Assembly (NCBI GenBank): GCA_021793405.1
Contig: JAJYSV010000003.1
Location: 62,001-126,000 of the forward strand
Length of the DNA: 64,000 nucleotides
DNA from: Acidobacteriota bacterium
GTDB lineage: Bacteria > Acidobacteriota > Terriglobia > Terriglobales > Acidobacteriaceae
Direction of reading: 5' to 3'
The notes under the pieces were generated by a model. That model saw only the letters and a program-made list of their open reading frames with translations. It ran no database searches and was not told the DNA's origin. A program made the position numbers and the translations under genes. Shown in pieces: positions 36,795 through 46,489 of the stretch; position 1 is the first letter of the stretch, and each line of letters opens with the position of its first letter.

Positions 36795-36855
36795 CGACAG
36801 GAATCCATCATCGTGCTCAGCATTTGGAATCCAGAGCGCGGTCGCGGCGGCGGAT

Positions 36856-38208
36856 TTAATCGCCGCTGCCGTCATCCATCGCGGCGACCAACTCAGGCGG
36901 CAGAATTCCCATATCGCGGTAGATGGGACGAATGTGGAGGCGGATGTTGGGTAATTGGGTAGCAAACCATCCCGCTCCAGCGATACAGAAGGCTCCAGTC
37001 ACCATCAGCGTCACAGGAGCGCCGACCAGGTGGGCCAGACCACCGGCCAACAAACTGCCAAACGGCGCCATGCCGACGAACGCCATCGTGTAGTAGCTCA
37101 TGACGCGCCCGCGCTTGTCCTCCGGAACGATGGTCTGAATAATGGTGTTGCTGGCAGCCATTCCCATCATCATTCCGTACCCGGTAATCAGCATCAGCAG
37201 CAGCGAGAGCCACAGCATTCGCGACGTTCCGAATGCAATCAGCGCTGCGCCAAAGATAGCGGCGGAGATGGCAATGACCCGGCCCAGTCCGAGCACCGAT
37301 TTTCGCATGGCCAGGGAAATCGCCGCAACCAGCGCGCCGGTTCCTACCGCGCCCATCAGGAAGCCCAGTGTGTGCGGACCGCCATGCAGGACTTTCACGG
37401 CGAAGATTGGCATCAACACCGTGAACGGCATCCCCATCAGGCTGACCACAGCAAATAACAGCAGGATAGTCCGCACTGGAGCGAACTGCGAGACGTACGT
37501 CCAGCCTTCTTTCAGCTGCCCAATCAGCGGCACAATAGTAGGCTTGACGATAAATTTCGGCAGCCGCATCATCAGCAGCGACACAATCACGGCAACGTAG
37601 CTGATGCCGTCGATCAGGAAGCAATAGCCTTCGCCAAAGCCCGCAATGACCAGTCCCGCCAGCGAGGGGCCCACCAGTCGCGCCATGTTCACCATGGAAG
37701 AATTCAGCGCGATGGCATTGCCCAGGTCCTGGCGGTCTTCAATCATCTGCACCATGAACGCTTGCCGGCCCGGCATGTCGAAGGCGTTGATTAAGCCTTG
37801 AAACACACTGAGCCAGAGAATTTCCGCGATGTGGATGCGGTGACTTAACGTCAACGCCGCCAGCGCGAGCGATTGCACCATCGCCAGGGATTGTGTCACG
37901 ACCAGAACCTGACGGCGATTGAGCCGATCGACCCAGACGCCGGCGAACGGCGCCAGCAGAAAGGTGGGAATTTGCCCGGCGAACCCGACGATTCCCAGCA
38001 GCCATGCCGAGCCGGTGAGCCGGTACACCAGCCACGCGGTCGCAATCCGCGTCATCCACGTCCCGATCAGGGAGATGCTCTGGCCGCCGAAAAACAAACG
38101 AAAATTGCGATGCCGCATAGCCCGCCACGCCAGCGAAATTCCGTGTCTCGCAGGTGCGGTAGCGACCGCGTCCATCTCGTTCTCGTCACGTGCGATCGGT
38201 TCTTCCAT
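36856..38208 (-). CDS. MFS exporter (EntS/MFS_3 type)
   Basis: A 450-residue major facilitator with about 12 helices. The motifs FGGQSISLIGTWMTRIATAW and PFAGVWVDRLNRRQVL are those of the enterobactin-exporter-like MFS_3 subgroup, which includes drug and siderophore exporters. The ATG at 38208 is the first near the conserved part; an in-frame TTG at 38244 is possible. There is no strong ribosome-binding site for either. It converges with the nucleotidyltransferase gene. The substrate is unknown; no siderophore biosynthesis lies in the window. Confidence 0.78.
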   Translation of the reverse strand: MEEPIARDENEMDAVATAPARHGISLAWRAMRHRNFRLFFGGQSISLIGTWMTRIATAWLVYRLTGSAWLLGIVGFAGQIPTFLLAPFAGVWVDRLNRRQVLVVTQSLAMVQSLALAALTLSHRIHIAEILWLSVFQGLINAFDMPGRQAFMVQMIEDRQDLGNAIALNSSMVNMARLVGPSLAGLVIAGFGEGYCFLIDGISYVAVIVSLLMMRLPKFIVKPTIVPLIGQLKEGWTYVSQFAPVRTILLLFAVVSLMGMPFTVLMPIFAVKVLHGGPHTLGFLMGAVGTGALVAAISLAMRKSVLGLGRVIAISAAIFGAALIAFGTSRMLWLSLLLMLITGYGMMMGMAASNTIIQTIVPEDKRGRVMSYYTMAFVGMAPFGSLLAGGLAHLVGAPVTLMVTGAFCIAGAGWFATQLPNIRLHIRPIYRDMGILPPELVAAMDDGSGD

Positions 38209-38451
38209 GGTGGGAGGAGATTCAAGTGCTTGCGGAACTCGCAATGCTGCTACTTGTTCAAGATGATTCGGAGTTCCCCTAGGATTCGGCGCATATCGTA
38301 CGCCTGCCCGCGGGATGACATCTGCTCAGCCAACATAGTAGGATGAGCGCCTTGCTTCCAGTTTTGTCCGCGATTTCCTCATCGAAAGTCTGTTGCACCG
38401 CGTGAGCGTTCCATTCTGGCCGTTGCGCCGACTAGAATTGAAGGTACGAGC

Positions 38452-41400
38452 ATGACTGAATTTACTCATCTGCATCTTCATACGGATTATTCGCTGCTGG
38501 ATGGAGCATGCGACGTCGACAAGCTGCTGAAGCATGTCCAGGGCATGGGTCAGAAGGCTGTCGCCATGACGGACCATGGCAACATTTATGGCGCAGTCCA
38601 CTTCTTCGACGCGGCAAAAAAATACGACATCAACCCAATTTTAGGCTGCGAACTCTACATCTGCCAGAAGGAGGATCACCGCGCCGATCCGCAAGGCGAT
38701 CAATATCATCACCTGCTGGTGATCGCGGAGAACGATGAGGGATATCGCAACCTGGTCCGCATCACTTCCGAAGCTTCGCTGCATGGTTTCTATCGCAAGC
38801 CGCGCATCAGCAAAAAGTTTCTGGCAGAACACTCGAAGGGCCTGATCGGATTTTCCGGCTGCCTCGCCGGAGAACTCTGCGAGCATTTGACCAAGGACAA
38901 CTACGATGCGGCGCGCACGACCGCCAAGCAGTATCAAGATATTTTTGGTCGCGGCAATTTCTTTCTGGAAATTCAGGACCAGGGTCTGGAACTCGAGAAA
39001 AAGATCCACGCCAATCTGTTTCGTTTGGAAAAAGATCTCGACATCCCATTGATTGCCACCAACGACAGCCACTACATCGGCCACGACGATCACCACGCGC
39101 ACGACGTGTTGCTGTGCGTGCAGACCGGCAGCACCATTAACGACGAGAAACGTTTTCGCTTCGACGGCGATCAGTTCTTCGTCAAGTCGGCTGATGAAAT
39201 GCTGAGTGTCTTCTCACAGACGCCGGAAGTCGTCGCACGCACCATGCAGTTTGCCGAGCGCTGCCATGTCAAGATAGACAAAATCTCCAATCCGTTTCCG
39301 CAGTTTGATGTCCCGTCCGGATTTACCATTGACAGCTATTTTGAAAAGGTCTGCCGCGAGGGCTTTCGTCACCGTTTGGATACGTCGATTCGACTTCTGC
39401 GCGACCGCGGCTCCCTGCGCCACACCACGGAGGAGTACGAACAGCGTCTGCAACGCGAAATCGATTGCATCCAGCAGATGAAATTCTCCGGGTACTTTCT
39501 CATCGTTTGGGATTTCATCCGCTACGCAAAAGAGCACGACATTCCAGTCGGCCCGGGGCGCGGCTCGGCAACAGGTTCGCTTGTCGCATATGCCATGAAC
39601 ATTACGGATGTCGATCCCTTGCAGGCAAGTCTGCTGTTTGAGCGCTTTCTGAATCCGGAGCGCGTGTCCATGCCGGATATCGATATCGACTTCTGCATGA
39701 ACCGCCGCGGAGAAGTCATCGACTACGTGACCCGCAAATATGGCCGTGAACAGGTGGCGCAGATCATCACCTTCAATACCATGGCGGCCAAGGCGTCCAT
39801 TAAGGATGTGGGTCGCGCTCTGGCCATGCCATACGGGGAGGTGGATAAGATTGCCAAGCTGATCCCCGCCACGATCGGCATAACGATCGATCAGGCATTG
39901 ACGGAATCCGAGCCGCTGCAGCAGGCTTATGAGCACGACCCGCAGATTCGCGATCTGATTGACATCGCTCGCAGACTGGAAGGCTTGGCGCGCGGCGCGG
40001 GCATCCATGCGGCCGGTGTGGTTATCGCCCCCGAGCCGCTGACCAACCTGGTTCCGCTAAGCCGCGGCAAGAACGACGAAATCGTTACCGCGTACGACAT
40101 GAAGGCAGTCGAAAAAATCGGCCTCCTGAAAATGGATTTTCTCGGCCTGACTGCCCTCACTGTAATTCACGAGGCGCTGCGCCTGGTCCGAGCCAATCTC
40201 GGAATCGAAATCGATATGGAAACCATTCCGCTCGACGACAAACTGACCTATGAACAGGTCTTTCATCGCGCGTTGACCTCGGGTGTATTTCAGTTTGAAT
40301 CGCCAGGGATGCGCGATGTCCTGCGTCGCTATAAGCCGGACACAGTCGCCGACCTCACGGCCCTCAACGCACTCTATCGCCCCGGGCCGATGCAGATGAT
40401 CGATGATTTCGTCGAACGCAAGTGGGGGCGACAGAAAATTGAGTACGAATTGCCGGAACTTGAAAGCCTTCTGAAAGAAACTCTCGGCGTCATTGTCTAT
40501 CAGGAACAGGTGATGCAGATCGCCAACGTACTGGCTGGATATTCGCTGGGCGAAGCGGACCTCCTGCGCCGCGCCATGGGAAAGAAGAACGTTGAGGAGA
40601 TGGCGAAGCAGCGCGATCGTTTTGTGCGAGGAGCAGCGGAGCGAAAGCACCCGCCGAAGACCATCGCCCACATCTTCGACCAGATGGAGCGCTTCGCCGG
40701 CTACGGTTTCAACAAGTCACACTCGGCGGCCTATGCGTTGCTGGCGTACCACACGGCTTTTCTGAAAACGCATTATGCAAAAGAATTTATGGCCGCGCTG
40801 CTGACCTCGGAAGTAAGCAAACCAGACAATGTCGTGAAATACATCAAGGAATGCCGCGAGATGGGCATTGCCGTCGAGCCCCCGGATGTGCGCACCAGTG
40901 ACGCCGACTTTACGCCGCATGGGGAGGCGATTCGATTCGGTCTGGCAGGCGTAAAGAATGTGGGCCAAAACGCGATCGCGTCCATCCTGCAGGTCCGCAG
41001 CCAGCTGGTCCAGGAAGGCAAGACGTTCACTTCATTCTGGGATTTTTGTGAGCGCATCGACCTTCGCGTGATGAACAAGCGCGTGTTGGAGTCGCTGATC
41101 AAGAGCGGCGCCCTCGATTGCTTCGGGCCGCGCGCCGCGCTGATGGCGGCCATAGACAAGGCAATTGAACGCGCGCAGAAATCGCAGCGCGATGTGGCCG
41201 CGGGTCAGCACGGTTTGTTCGGATTATTCAACGACGCGCCAGCGGGCGGTGCCTCGCAGCCGGATGAGCTGCCGAACATTGCCGATTGGGACGAGGTGCA
41301 GCGTCTGCAGCACGAGAAAGACGTTCTCGGCTTCTATGTTTCCGGCCATCCGCTGGGAAAGTATGCTGAGAAGCTGCGCAATCTGAAGGGCGTAGTCGAC

Positions 41401-41964
41401 ACCCAGACAGCACTCGAAATGACGCCCGCGCCCAGCATGGGACGTCGGGATGCGCAGAATGAAAATGAAATTTCGATTGCTGGAATATTGACCGGGGTCC
41501 GCGTTGCCAAGTCGCGCAAAGGCGACTTGTATGCCCAGGCGTCGTTAGAGGACCTGACCGGCAAGATCGATCTGATCTGCTTTCCAGAGGCTTACAAACG
41601 GATGGCTGAGAATTTGAAAATCGATGTGCCGGTGCTGGTTCGCGGCGTGCTTCGCGGAGAAGAAGATGCGGCGCCGAAGCTGGCGATTTCCAACATTACT
41701 GCGCTTGAAGATGTGAAGGTCAAGCTGCCCGGCAGCATGCGGATTCGTATTGCGCTCGATCGTGTCAGTGAGCCCACACTGACAGAACTCCATGCGATGA
41801 TGCTGGCCACGCCGGGAACCGGCAAGGTCCTGCTGGACTTTGAGCAGAAGGACGATTATCTGGTTGTGCTGGAACCGGAGGGTCTCGGCGTCGCCGCCGA
41901 TAAGGCTTTCATCGAACGTGTCGAGGAATTGGTCGGAGTCGGCGCGGTACGAGTCATTGAGTAG
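38452..41964 (+). CDS. dnaE: DNA polymerase III alpha subunit
   Basis: Replicative polymerase catalytic subunit; 1170 residues, normal DnaE1 size. The N-terminal PHP domain starts FTHLHLHTDYSLLDG and keeps the TDHGNIYG and NDSHY metal-ligand blocks, so it may have intact PHP metal sites. The palm has MPDIDIDFC near residue 408. GPGRGSATGSLVAY, YRPGPM and GYGFNKSHSAAYA are canonical. The C-terminal OB-fold (about 1005-1075) includes SIAGILTGVRVAKSRKG. Upstream is a divergent MFS gene. No neighbouring replication gene is present. Confidence 0.97.
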   Translation: MTEFTHLHLHTDYSLLDGACDVDKLLKHVQGMGQKAVAMTDHGNIYGAVHFFDAAKKYDINPILGCELYICQKEDHRADPQGDQYHHLLVIAENDEGYRNLVRITSEASLHGFYRKPRISKKFLAEHSKGLIGFSGCLAGELCEHLTKDNYDAARTTAKQYQDIFGRGNFFLEIQDQGLELEKKIHANLFRLEKDLDIPLIATNDSHYIGHDDHHAHDVLLCVQTGSTINDEKRFRFDGDQFFVKSADEMLSVFSQTPEVVARTMQFAERCHVKIDKISNPFPQFDVPSGFTIDSYFEKVCREGFRHRLDTSIRLLRDRGSLRHTTEEYEQRLQREIDCIQQMKFSGYFLIVWDFIRYAKEHDIPVGPGRGSATGSLVAYAMNITDVDPLQASLLFERFLNPERVSMPDIDIDFCMNRRGEVIDYVTRKYGREQVAQIITFNTMAAKASIKDVGRALAMPYGEVDKIAKLIPATIGITIDQALTESEPLQQAYEHDPQIRDLIDIARRLEGLARGAGIHAAGVVIAPEPLTNLVPLSRGKNDEIVTAYDMKAVEKIGLLKMDFLGLTALTVIHEALRLVRANLGIEIDMETIPLDDKLTYEQVFHRALTSGVFQFESPGMRDVLRRYKPDTVADLTALNALYRPGPMQMIDDFVERKWGRQKIEYELPELESLLKETLGVIVYQEQVMQIANVLAGYSLGEADLLRRAMGKKNVEEMAKQRDRFVRGAAERKHPPKTIAHIFDQMERFAGYGFNKSHSAAYALLAYHTAFLKTHYAKEFMAALLTSEVSKPDNVVKYIKECREMGIAVEPPDVRTSDADFTPHGEAIRFGLAGVKNVGQNAIASILQVRSQLVQEGKTFTSFWDFCERIDLRVMNKRVLESLIKSGALDCFGPRAALMAAIDKAIERAQKSQRDVAAGQHGLFGLFNDAPAGGASQPDELPNIADWDEVQRLQHEKDVLGFYVSGHPLGKYAEKLRNLKGVVDTQTALEMTPAPSMGRRDAQNENEISIAGILTGVRVAKSRKGDLYAQASLEDLTGKIDLICFPEAYKRMAENLKIDVPVLVRGVLRGEEDAAPKLAISNITALEDVKVKLPGSMRIRIALDRVSEPTLTELHAMMLATPGTGKVLLDFEQKDDYLVVLEPEGLGVAADKAFIERVEELVGVGAVRVIE

Positions 41965-42014
41965 CAACACCGCTCTAAGAATCCCGTACCGCGCAGCGAA
42001 TCGAGCTATTGCGC

Positions 42015-43111
42015 CTACAATGTGTAATGCCCCGACTGGCGCAGAATGACGGCTACGCGTGTACCATTTTCCGCGGGCTTCGCATCTTCCACAACTTTTC
42101 CGTTCACCAGAACCTTCTGTCCAGCGTGTGCAATAGGGATCAGCACGTTGGCCTCCTCTTCTGCCGGTAAATCAATCGCCGTCTCCAGACCGTGATCCTG
42201 GCGCAGGTCCACTTTCAGCAATCCATGCGGAGTGGGTTCGACGCCTTTGGTCCATGCAAGCGCAGCTAGATCGGGTCGAATGGTGACATGGGAGAAACCG
42301 CCTGCCGTGAAGTCCTTGCCGCCGCCAGCGGCAGCAGGCTGGGTCAACGTGTCAAGGTTGTCATAGCTGCTGCGACCGACAAACACTTGATCGACACTTT
42401 CAACCGGTAATGTCGTACGGACCAAAAACGACGATAGCCCCAGGTAGCCGGGCCAACGATACAGACCGGCATCTTCGTTTCCCTGAAAGAATTCGAGTGA
42501 ACTTTCGATGGCGCCGAAGGTCTGCACAGGTTTCCACGACGCGTCCTTGAATCCAACATCCTGCCATCCCGCTGGAGCATTCGATGCAGCCTTCCACGAC
42601 GGTCCGCTGATCAGCAGCGCGGGCGCATCGACACCAGCGGTGCAGGGAACGATCTTCACGACAATTCGGCGATCGCGTCCGCGAACGGAGTGATTTTCAG
42701 AGCCAACACATTTTGTCCGTCTTCTAGCTTTCCGCTGATGTCGGTCTCGAAGACGGACATCCTGATCGGCGATGCCGGATTGTCCTGGACAGTATCGACG
42801 AGCTTGCCATTGATATAGGCCGCAGAGGCTTCAGCCCCAGCGACGTAGAGAGTGGCTTGATGCGGAACTGTGCTGACTGGAAAGACCGCGCGGAAATATA
42901 CGGGAGTAATCTTTCGCGGCCGAGCCTCCGAGTGAGGAGCAGCAATCCAGATGTACTGCTCCGGCAGCGCGGTGTGACCCTGAGCTACAAGCTGCGGAGA
43001 GGACATGTTTCGAGTGGGATCCAGCTGGCCGGACGGGAAGTTCATCTGGGCAGTGAGAGCAACCGGGAAGCCCAACAGAAAAAGTACGAGAGAGAGATGA
43101 GAGCTTTTCAT
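42015..43111 (-). pseudogene. Secreted rhamnosidase-N-like protein, split by an apparent frameshift
   Basis: Two adjacent reading frames together encode one secreted beta-sandwich protein of about 365 residues. The first, from the ATG at 43111 (GGAGGG upstream, signal peptide ending ALTAQ), runs through NVLALKITPFAD and stops at 42656. The second, nominally from a GTG at 42659, continues with VKIVPCTAGVDAPALLISG and ends with an IPIAHAGQKVLVNGK region. Reading the second frame further upstream gives RDRRIVVKIVP, the natural continuation of the first, so the frame change lies at about 42660-42700. The fold resembles the N-terminal domain of alpha-L-rhamnosidases, but no catalytic domain follows. 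It could be a pseudogene, a sequencing error, or coupled translation. Confidence 0.6.
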
Positions 43112-43166
43112 GAACCCTCCTCGGCAGAGAGGTTCGGACAACCGAGTATATTTCATTGGGGAAAGT

Positions 43167-43195
43167 ATGCCGATTCGCTGGATGCGAATTGGCAT
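43167..43195 (-). promoter_or_regulatory. Palindrome upstream of the rhamnosidase-N-like gene
   Basis: ATGCCGATTCGC and GCGAATTGGCAT form 12-bp arms with one mismatch around a 5-bp centre. It lies 56 bp upstream of the start at 43111 and also near the end of the RND gene. It is a candidate operator or leader hairpin. Confidence 0.4.
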
Positions 43196-43260
43196 GAAAG
43201 GAACTTTCATGACCTGGATGCGCGACTTACACCCAACCATGGCTGCATGTCGAAGGCGAA

Positions 43261-46200
43261 TTACCCGTGGGGTGTTTCCGCGATTGGGCTTTGCGGGCGA
43301 GCGGTGCCGGGACCCGAAATTTTTTCCAGTACAGTTTTCGTTAAAACATACATCACAGGAATAAAGAACAGATTCAGGACTGTCGAAACCAACATGCCGC
43401 CGATGATGGTGGTACCAATGGAGTGGCGACCTGCCTGACCCGCGCCGCTGGCGAACGCCAGAGGCAATATCCCAAGAATAAACGCGAACGACGTCATCAA
43501 GATTGGTCGCAGGCGCAGCTCGGCGGCTTCCATGGCCGCATCGGCGATGGAACGGCCCTTCTTCCGTAGTTGTTCGGCGAATTCTACGATCAGGATCGCA
43601 TTCTTGGCAGCCAGGCCGATCAGCATCACCAAACCGATTTGGCAATATACGTCGTCCGACAGCCCACGCCACGACACGGCGGCCAACGCCCCCAGGACGG
43701 CCATTGGCACGGAGAGAAGAATGATGAACGGCAGCACGAAGCTCTCGTAGAGCGCGGCGAGCGTCAGATACACCACCAGAATTCCAAGGCCGAAGATGGT
43801 CGCCGCCTTGCCGCCGGACTCGATCTCCTGCAACGCCAATCCTGTCCAGGAATACTGCATGCCCTGCAGCATGTATTTTTGGGCCAACTGTTCCATGCCG
43901 GTCAAGCCTTGTCCGCTGCTGACGCCAGGCGCGGCCGAGCCATCAATTTCCGCTGAACGGAAAAGATTGTAGTGACTGATGACCTGCGGTCCGGAAGAAT
44001 TCACGATCGTCACCAGGCTGTCGAGCGGCACCATCTGTCCGCTGCCGGAACGCACATAAAACGATCGCAGGTCCTGCGTGTTTTTGCGGAATGGCTGATC
44101 GGCCTGGACATACACCTGGTAGGAGCGGTTGTTGAAGATGAAATTGTTCACATACGCAGAACCCATGTAGACCTGCAGCGCGTCGCTGATCTGGCTTAAT
44201 GGAACGTCCAGCACCTGGGCTTTTTGCCGGTCGATACTTACCTGGACCAAGGGATCATTGGCCGTGAATGGGGTGAAGAGCCCGGTTACTACTTTGTTCT
44301 GTCTGCCAGCGGCAACAATTTGATTGGCTACGCGAGCCAGATCGGTGAGCGAATTGCCGCCCGTGTCCTGTAACTCAAATTGGAATCCGCCAAAGCTGCC
44401 GATGCCCTGAATCGCCGGAGGCTCAAACGGGATCACCAGACCACCCTGTACCGCGAAGAGTTTCTGCCGCAGACGTCCGACCAATGCAGCAGCCGACTGG
44501 CTCGCGGCTTTCCGCTGGGAAAACGGCTTCAGCGCCGCAAAGATAATTCCGTAGTTCGAAGCCGTGCCAGAAAAGCTGAATCCGGTCACAGCGAAAGAAC
44601 CCGCAACCTCCGGTTCTTGCCCCAGAATGGCTTCGGCTTGGGAGGCGAGACCGTCGGTATAGGAAAGCGACGCACCGGGAGGGGCCTGGATCTGCAGGAA
44701 TATCAAGCCCTGGTCTTCCTCCGGTACAAAGGCGGTGGGCACATGCAGGTACATGTATGCGGTCGCCGCCAGTCCAGCGACGAACAGTAGCACCATAAGA
44801 TAACGCCAACGCAACACGGAATGGATGCTGCGCGCATATCCTCTGGAGGTTGCTTTGATGCCGCGGTCGACGGCATGTAAGAGTCCGTGATGGATTTTTT
44901 CCCGCCGTAGCAAAATCGCGGACAATGCCGGGGAGAGAGTCAGCGCATTGAAAGCGGAGATGCCAATGGAGAACGCAATCGTCAAAGCGAATTGCCGGTA
45001 GAGAATGCCCGTGGTGCCAGGGAAAAACGACACCGGGACGAAGACGGCGATCAAAACCAGGGACGTGGCGATGACCGCGCTGGTCACTTCTCCCATTGCG
45101 TCGGAGGTCGCCTGGTGGGAGTCCGGAGCACCCTCCGTAATATGGCGCTGCACATTTTCGATCACCACAATGGCATCGTCGACGACCAGTCCCGTAGCGA
45201 GGGTAATTCCAAACAGGGTCAGCGAGTTGATCGAGAAGCCAAAAACCTTAATGAAGGCAAATGTGCCGATCAATGAGACTGGAATGGTGACTGCCGGAAT
45301 GATGGTGGCGCGCCAGTCCTGCAGAAAAAAGAAGATCACGACAATGACGATGACGATCGCCTCGGCCAGGGTGACCAGCACTTCGTGAATCGACTCTCCG
45401 ACCACGGTGGTCGTATCGAAAGCAATCGCATACTTCAGGCCGGGCGGGAACGACTTGGACAATTTTTCCAGTTCGGCCTTCGCATCGTGATCGACAGTCA
45501 GCGCGTTTGCATCGCTCAATTGCTCCACGCCAAGACCGACGGCGCTGTATCCGTTGTATTTCAGGTTGGTTGCATAGGTTTGAGCGCCCAGCTGCGCGTA
45601 TCCGACATCCCTGAGCAGTACGATTCCGTTCGGCGAGTTTTTCAGGACGATATTGTCGAACTGTTGCGGACTGGTCAGCCTGCCAATGACGTTGACGGCA
45701 ATTTGATACTGCTGCTTTGGATCGGCCGGCGGCGCGCCAAGCGCTCCGGCTGCGATCTCTACGTTTTGCTGCTGCAGTGCGGTGACGACATCGGTTGCGG
45801 TCAGACCGCGCGCTGCCATTTTGATTGGGTCTAGCCAGAGACGCATGGCATACTTGCGCTCGCCGAAGATAATCGTATTGCCGACGCCGGGCACTCGCTT
45901 GATTGCATCGGAAACGTAGACATCCACATAGTTGCTGATGAACTGGTTGCTGTACTGGCCGTGGTCGGAGTAAAAGCCGGCGCCAAAAACAAAATTGCTG
46001 TTCGCCTTGTTGATCTCGACGCCGAAGTTGTTGACGGTCGCGGGCAGTTGCCCCTGCGCGCTGGCGACGCGGTTTTGTACGTCGACGGCGCCGATGTCCA
46101 GGTTATATCCCGTCTTGAAAGTAATGGTGATCGTGCTGGTTCCGCTGTTGCTGCTGCTGGAGGTGATGTAATCCATTCCCTCGACGCCGTTAATGGCTTC

Positions 46201-46401
46201 CTCGAGCGGAATCGTTACCGCCGATTCGACCTCCTGCGCACTCGCCCCGACATACGTCGCTGTAACTGTTACTTGTGGCGGAGCCAATTGCGGATACAGT
46301 GAAATAGGCAACGTGGGTATGACGACAATCCCGGCCAGAATGATCAGCAGCGCGCAGACAGTGGCGAAGACCGGTCGATGGATGAAGAAATCAACAAACA
46401 C
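43261..46401 (-). CDS. RND multidrug efflux permease (HAE1 family)
   Basis: A 1046-residue inner-membrane drug:proton antiporter of the AcrB/MexB type. It has 12 helices and two large periplasmic loops. Visible signatures are FFIHRPVFATVCALLI at the start, the helix-4 pair of acids in GLVVDDAIVVIENVQRH, and GLAAKNAILIVEFAEQLRKKG near the end. The GTG start has GAGG 9 nt upstream. The adaptor gene lies 88 bp upstream on the same strand, so they form an operon. No outer-membrane channel (TolC/OprM type) gene is adjacent; it must be elsewhere or shared. Confidence 0.94.
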   Translation of the reverse strand: MFVDFFIHRPVFATVCALLIILAGIVVIPTLPISLYPQLAPPQVTVTATYVGASAQEVESAVTIPLEEAINGVEGMDYITSSSSNSGTSTITITFKTGYNLDIGAVDVQNRVASAQGQLPATVNNFGVEINKANSNFVFGAGFYSDHGQYSNQFISNYVDVYVSDAIKRVPGVGNTIIFGERKYAMRLWLDPIKMAARGLTATDVVTALQQQNVEIAAGALGAPPADPKQQYQIAVNVIGRLTSPQQFDNIVLKNSPNGIVLLRDVGYAQLGAQTYATNLKYNGYSAVGLGVEQLSDANALTVDHDAKAELEKLSKSFPPGLKYAIAFDTTTVVGESIHEVLVTLAEAIVIVIVVIFFFLQDWRATIIPAVTIPVSLIGTFAFIKVFGFSINSLTLFGITLATGLVVDDAIVVIENVQRHITEGAPDSHQATSDAMGEVTSAVIATSLVLIAVFVPVSFFPGTTGILYRQFALTIAFSIGISAFNALTLSPALSAILLRREKIHHGLLHAVDRGIKATSRGYARSIHSVLRWRYLMVLLFVAGLAATAYMYLHVPTAFVPEEDQGLIFLQIQAPPGASLSYTDGLASQAEAILGQEPEVAGSFAVTGFSFSGTASNYGIIFAALKPFSQRKAASQSAAALVGRLRQKLFAVQGGLVIPFEPPAIQGIGSFGGFQFELQDTGGNSLTDLARVANQIVAAGRQNKVVTGLFTPFTANDPLVQVSIDRQKAQVLDVPLSQISDALQVYMGSAYVNNFIFNNRSYQVYVQADQPFRKNTQDLRSFYVRSGSGQMVPLDSLVTIVNSSGPQVISHYNLFRSAEIDGSAAPGVSSGQGLTGMEQLAQKYMLQGMQYSWTGLALQEIESGGKAATIFGLGILVVYLTLAALYESFVLPFIILLSVPMAVLGALAAVSWRGLSDDVYCQIGLVMLIGLAAKNAILIVEFAEQLRKKGRSIADAAMEAAELRLRPILMTSFAFILGILPLAFASGAGQAGRHSIGTTIIGGMLVSTVLNLFFIPVMYVLTKTVLEKISGPGTARPQSPIAETPHG

Positions 46402-46489
46402 TTTGAGCTACCTCTGCCTCGCAAAATAGAACGTTGTATTTCACAATGCCGGGATCCGTATATGCGCGATACGATGCGTCCGGAAATTC

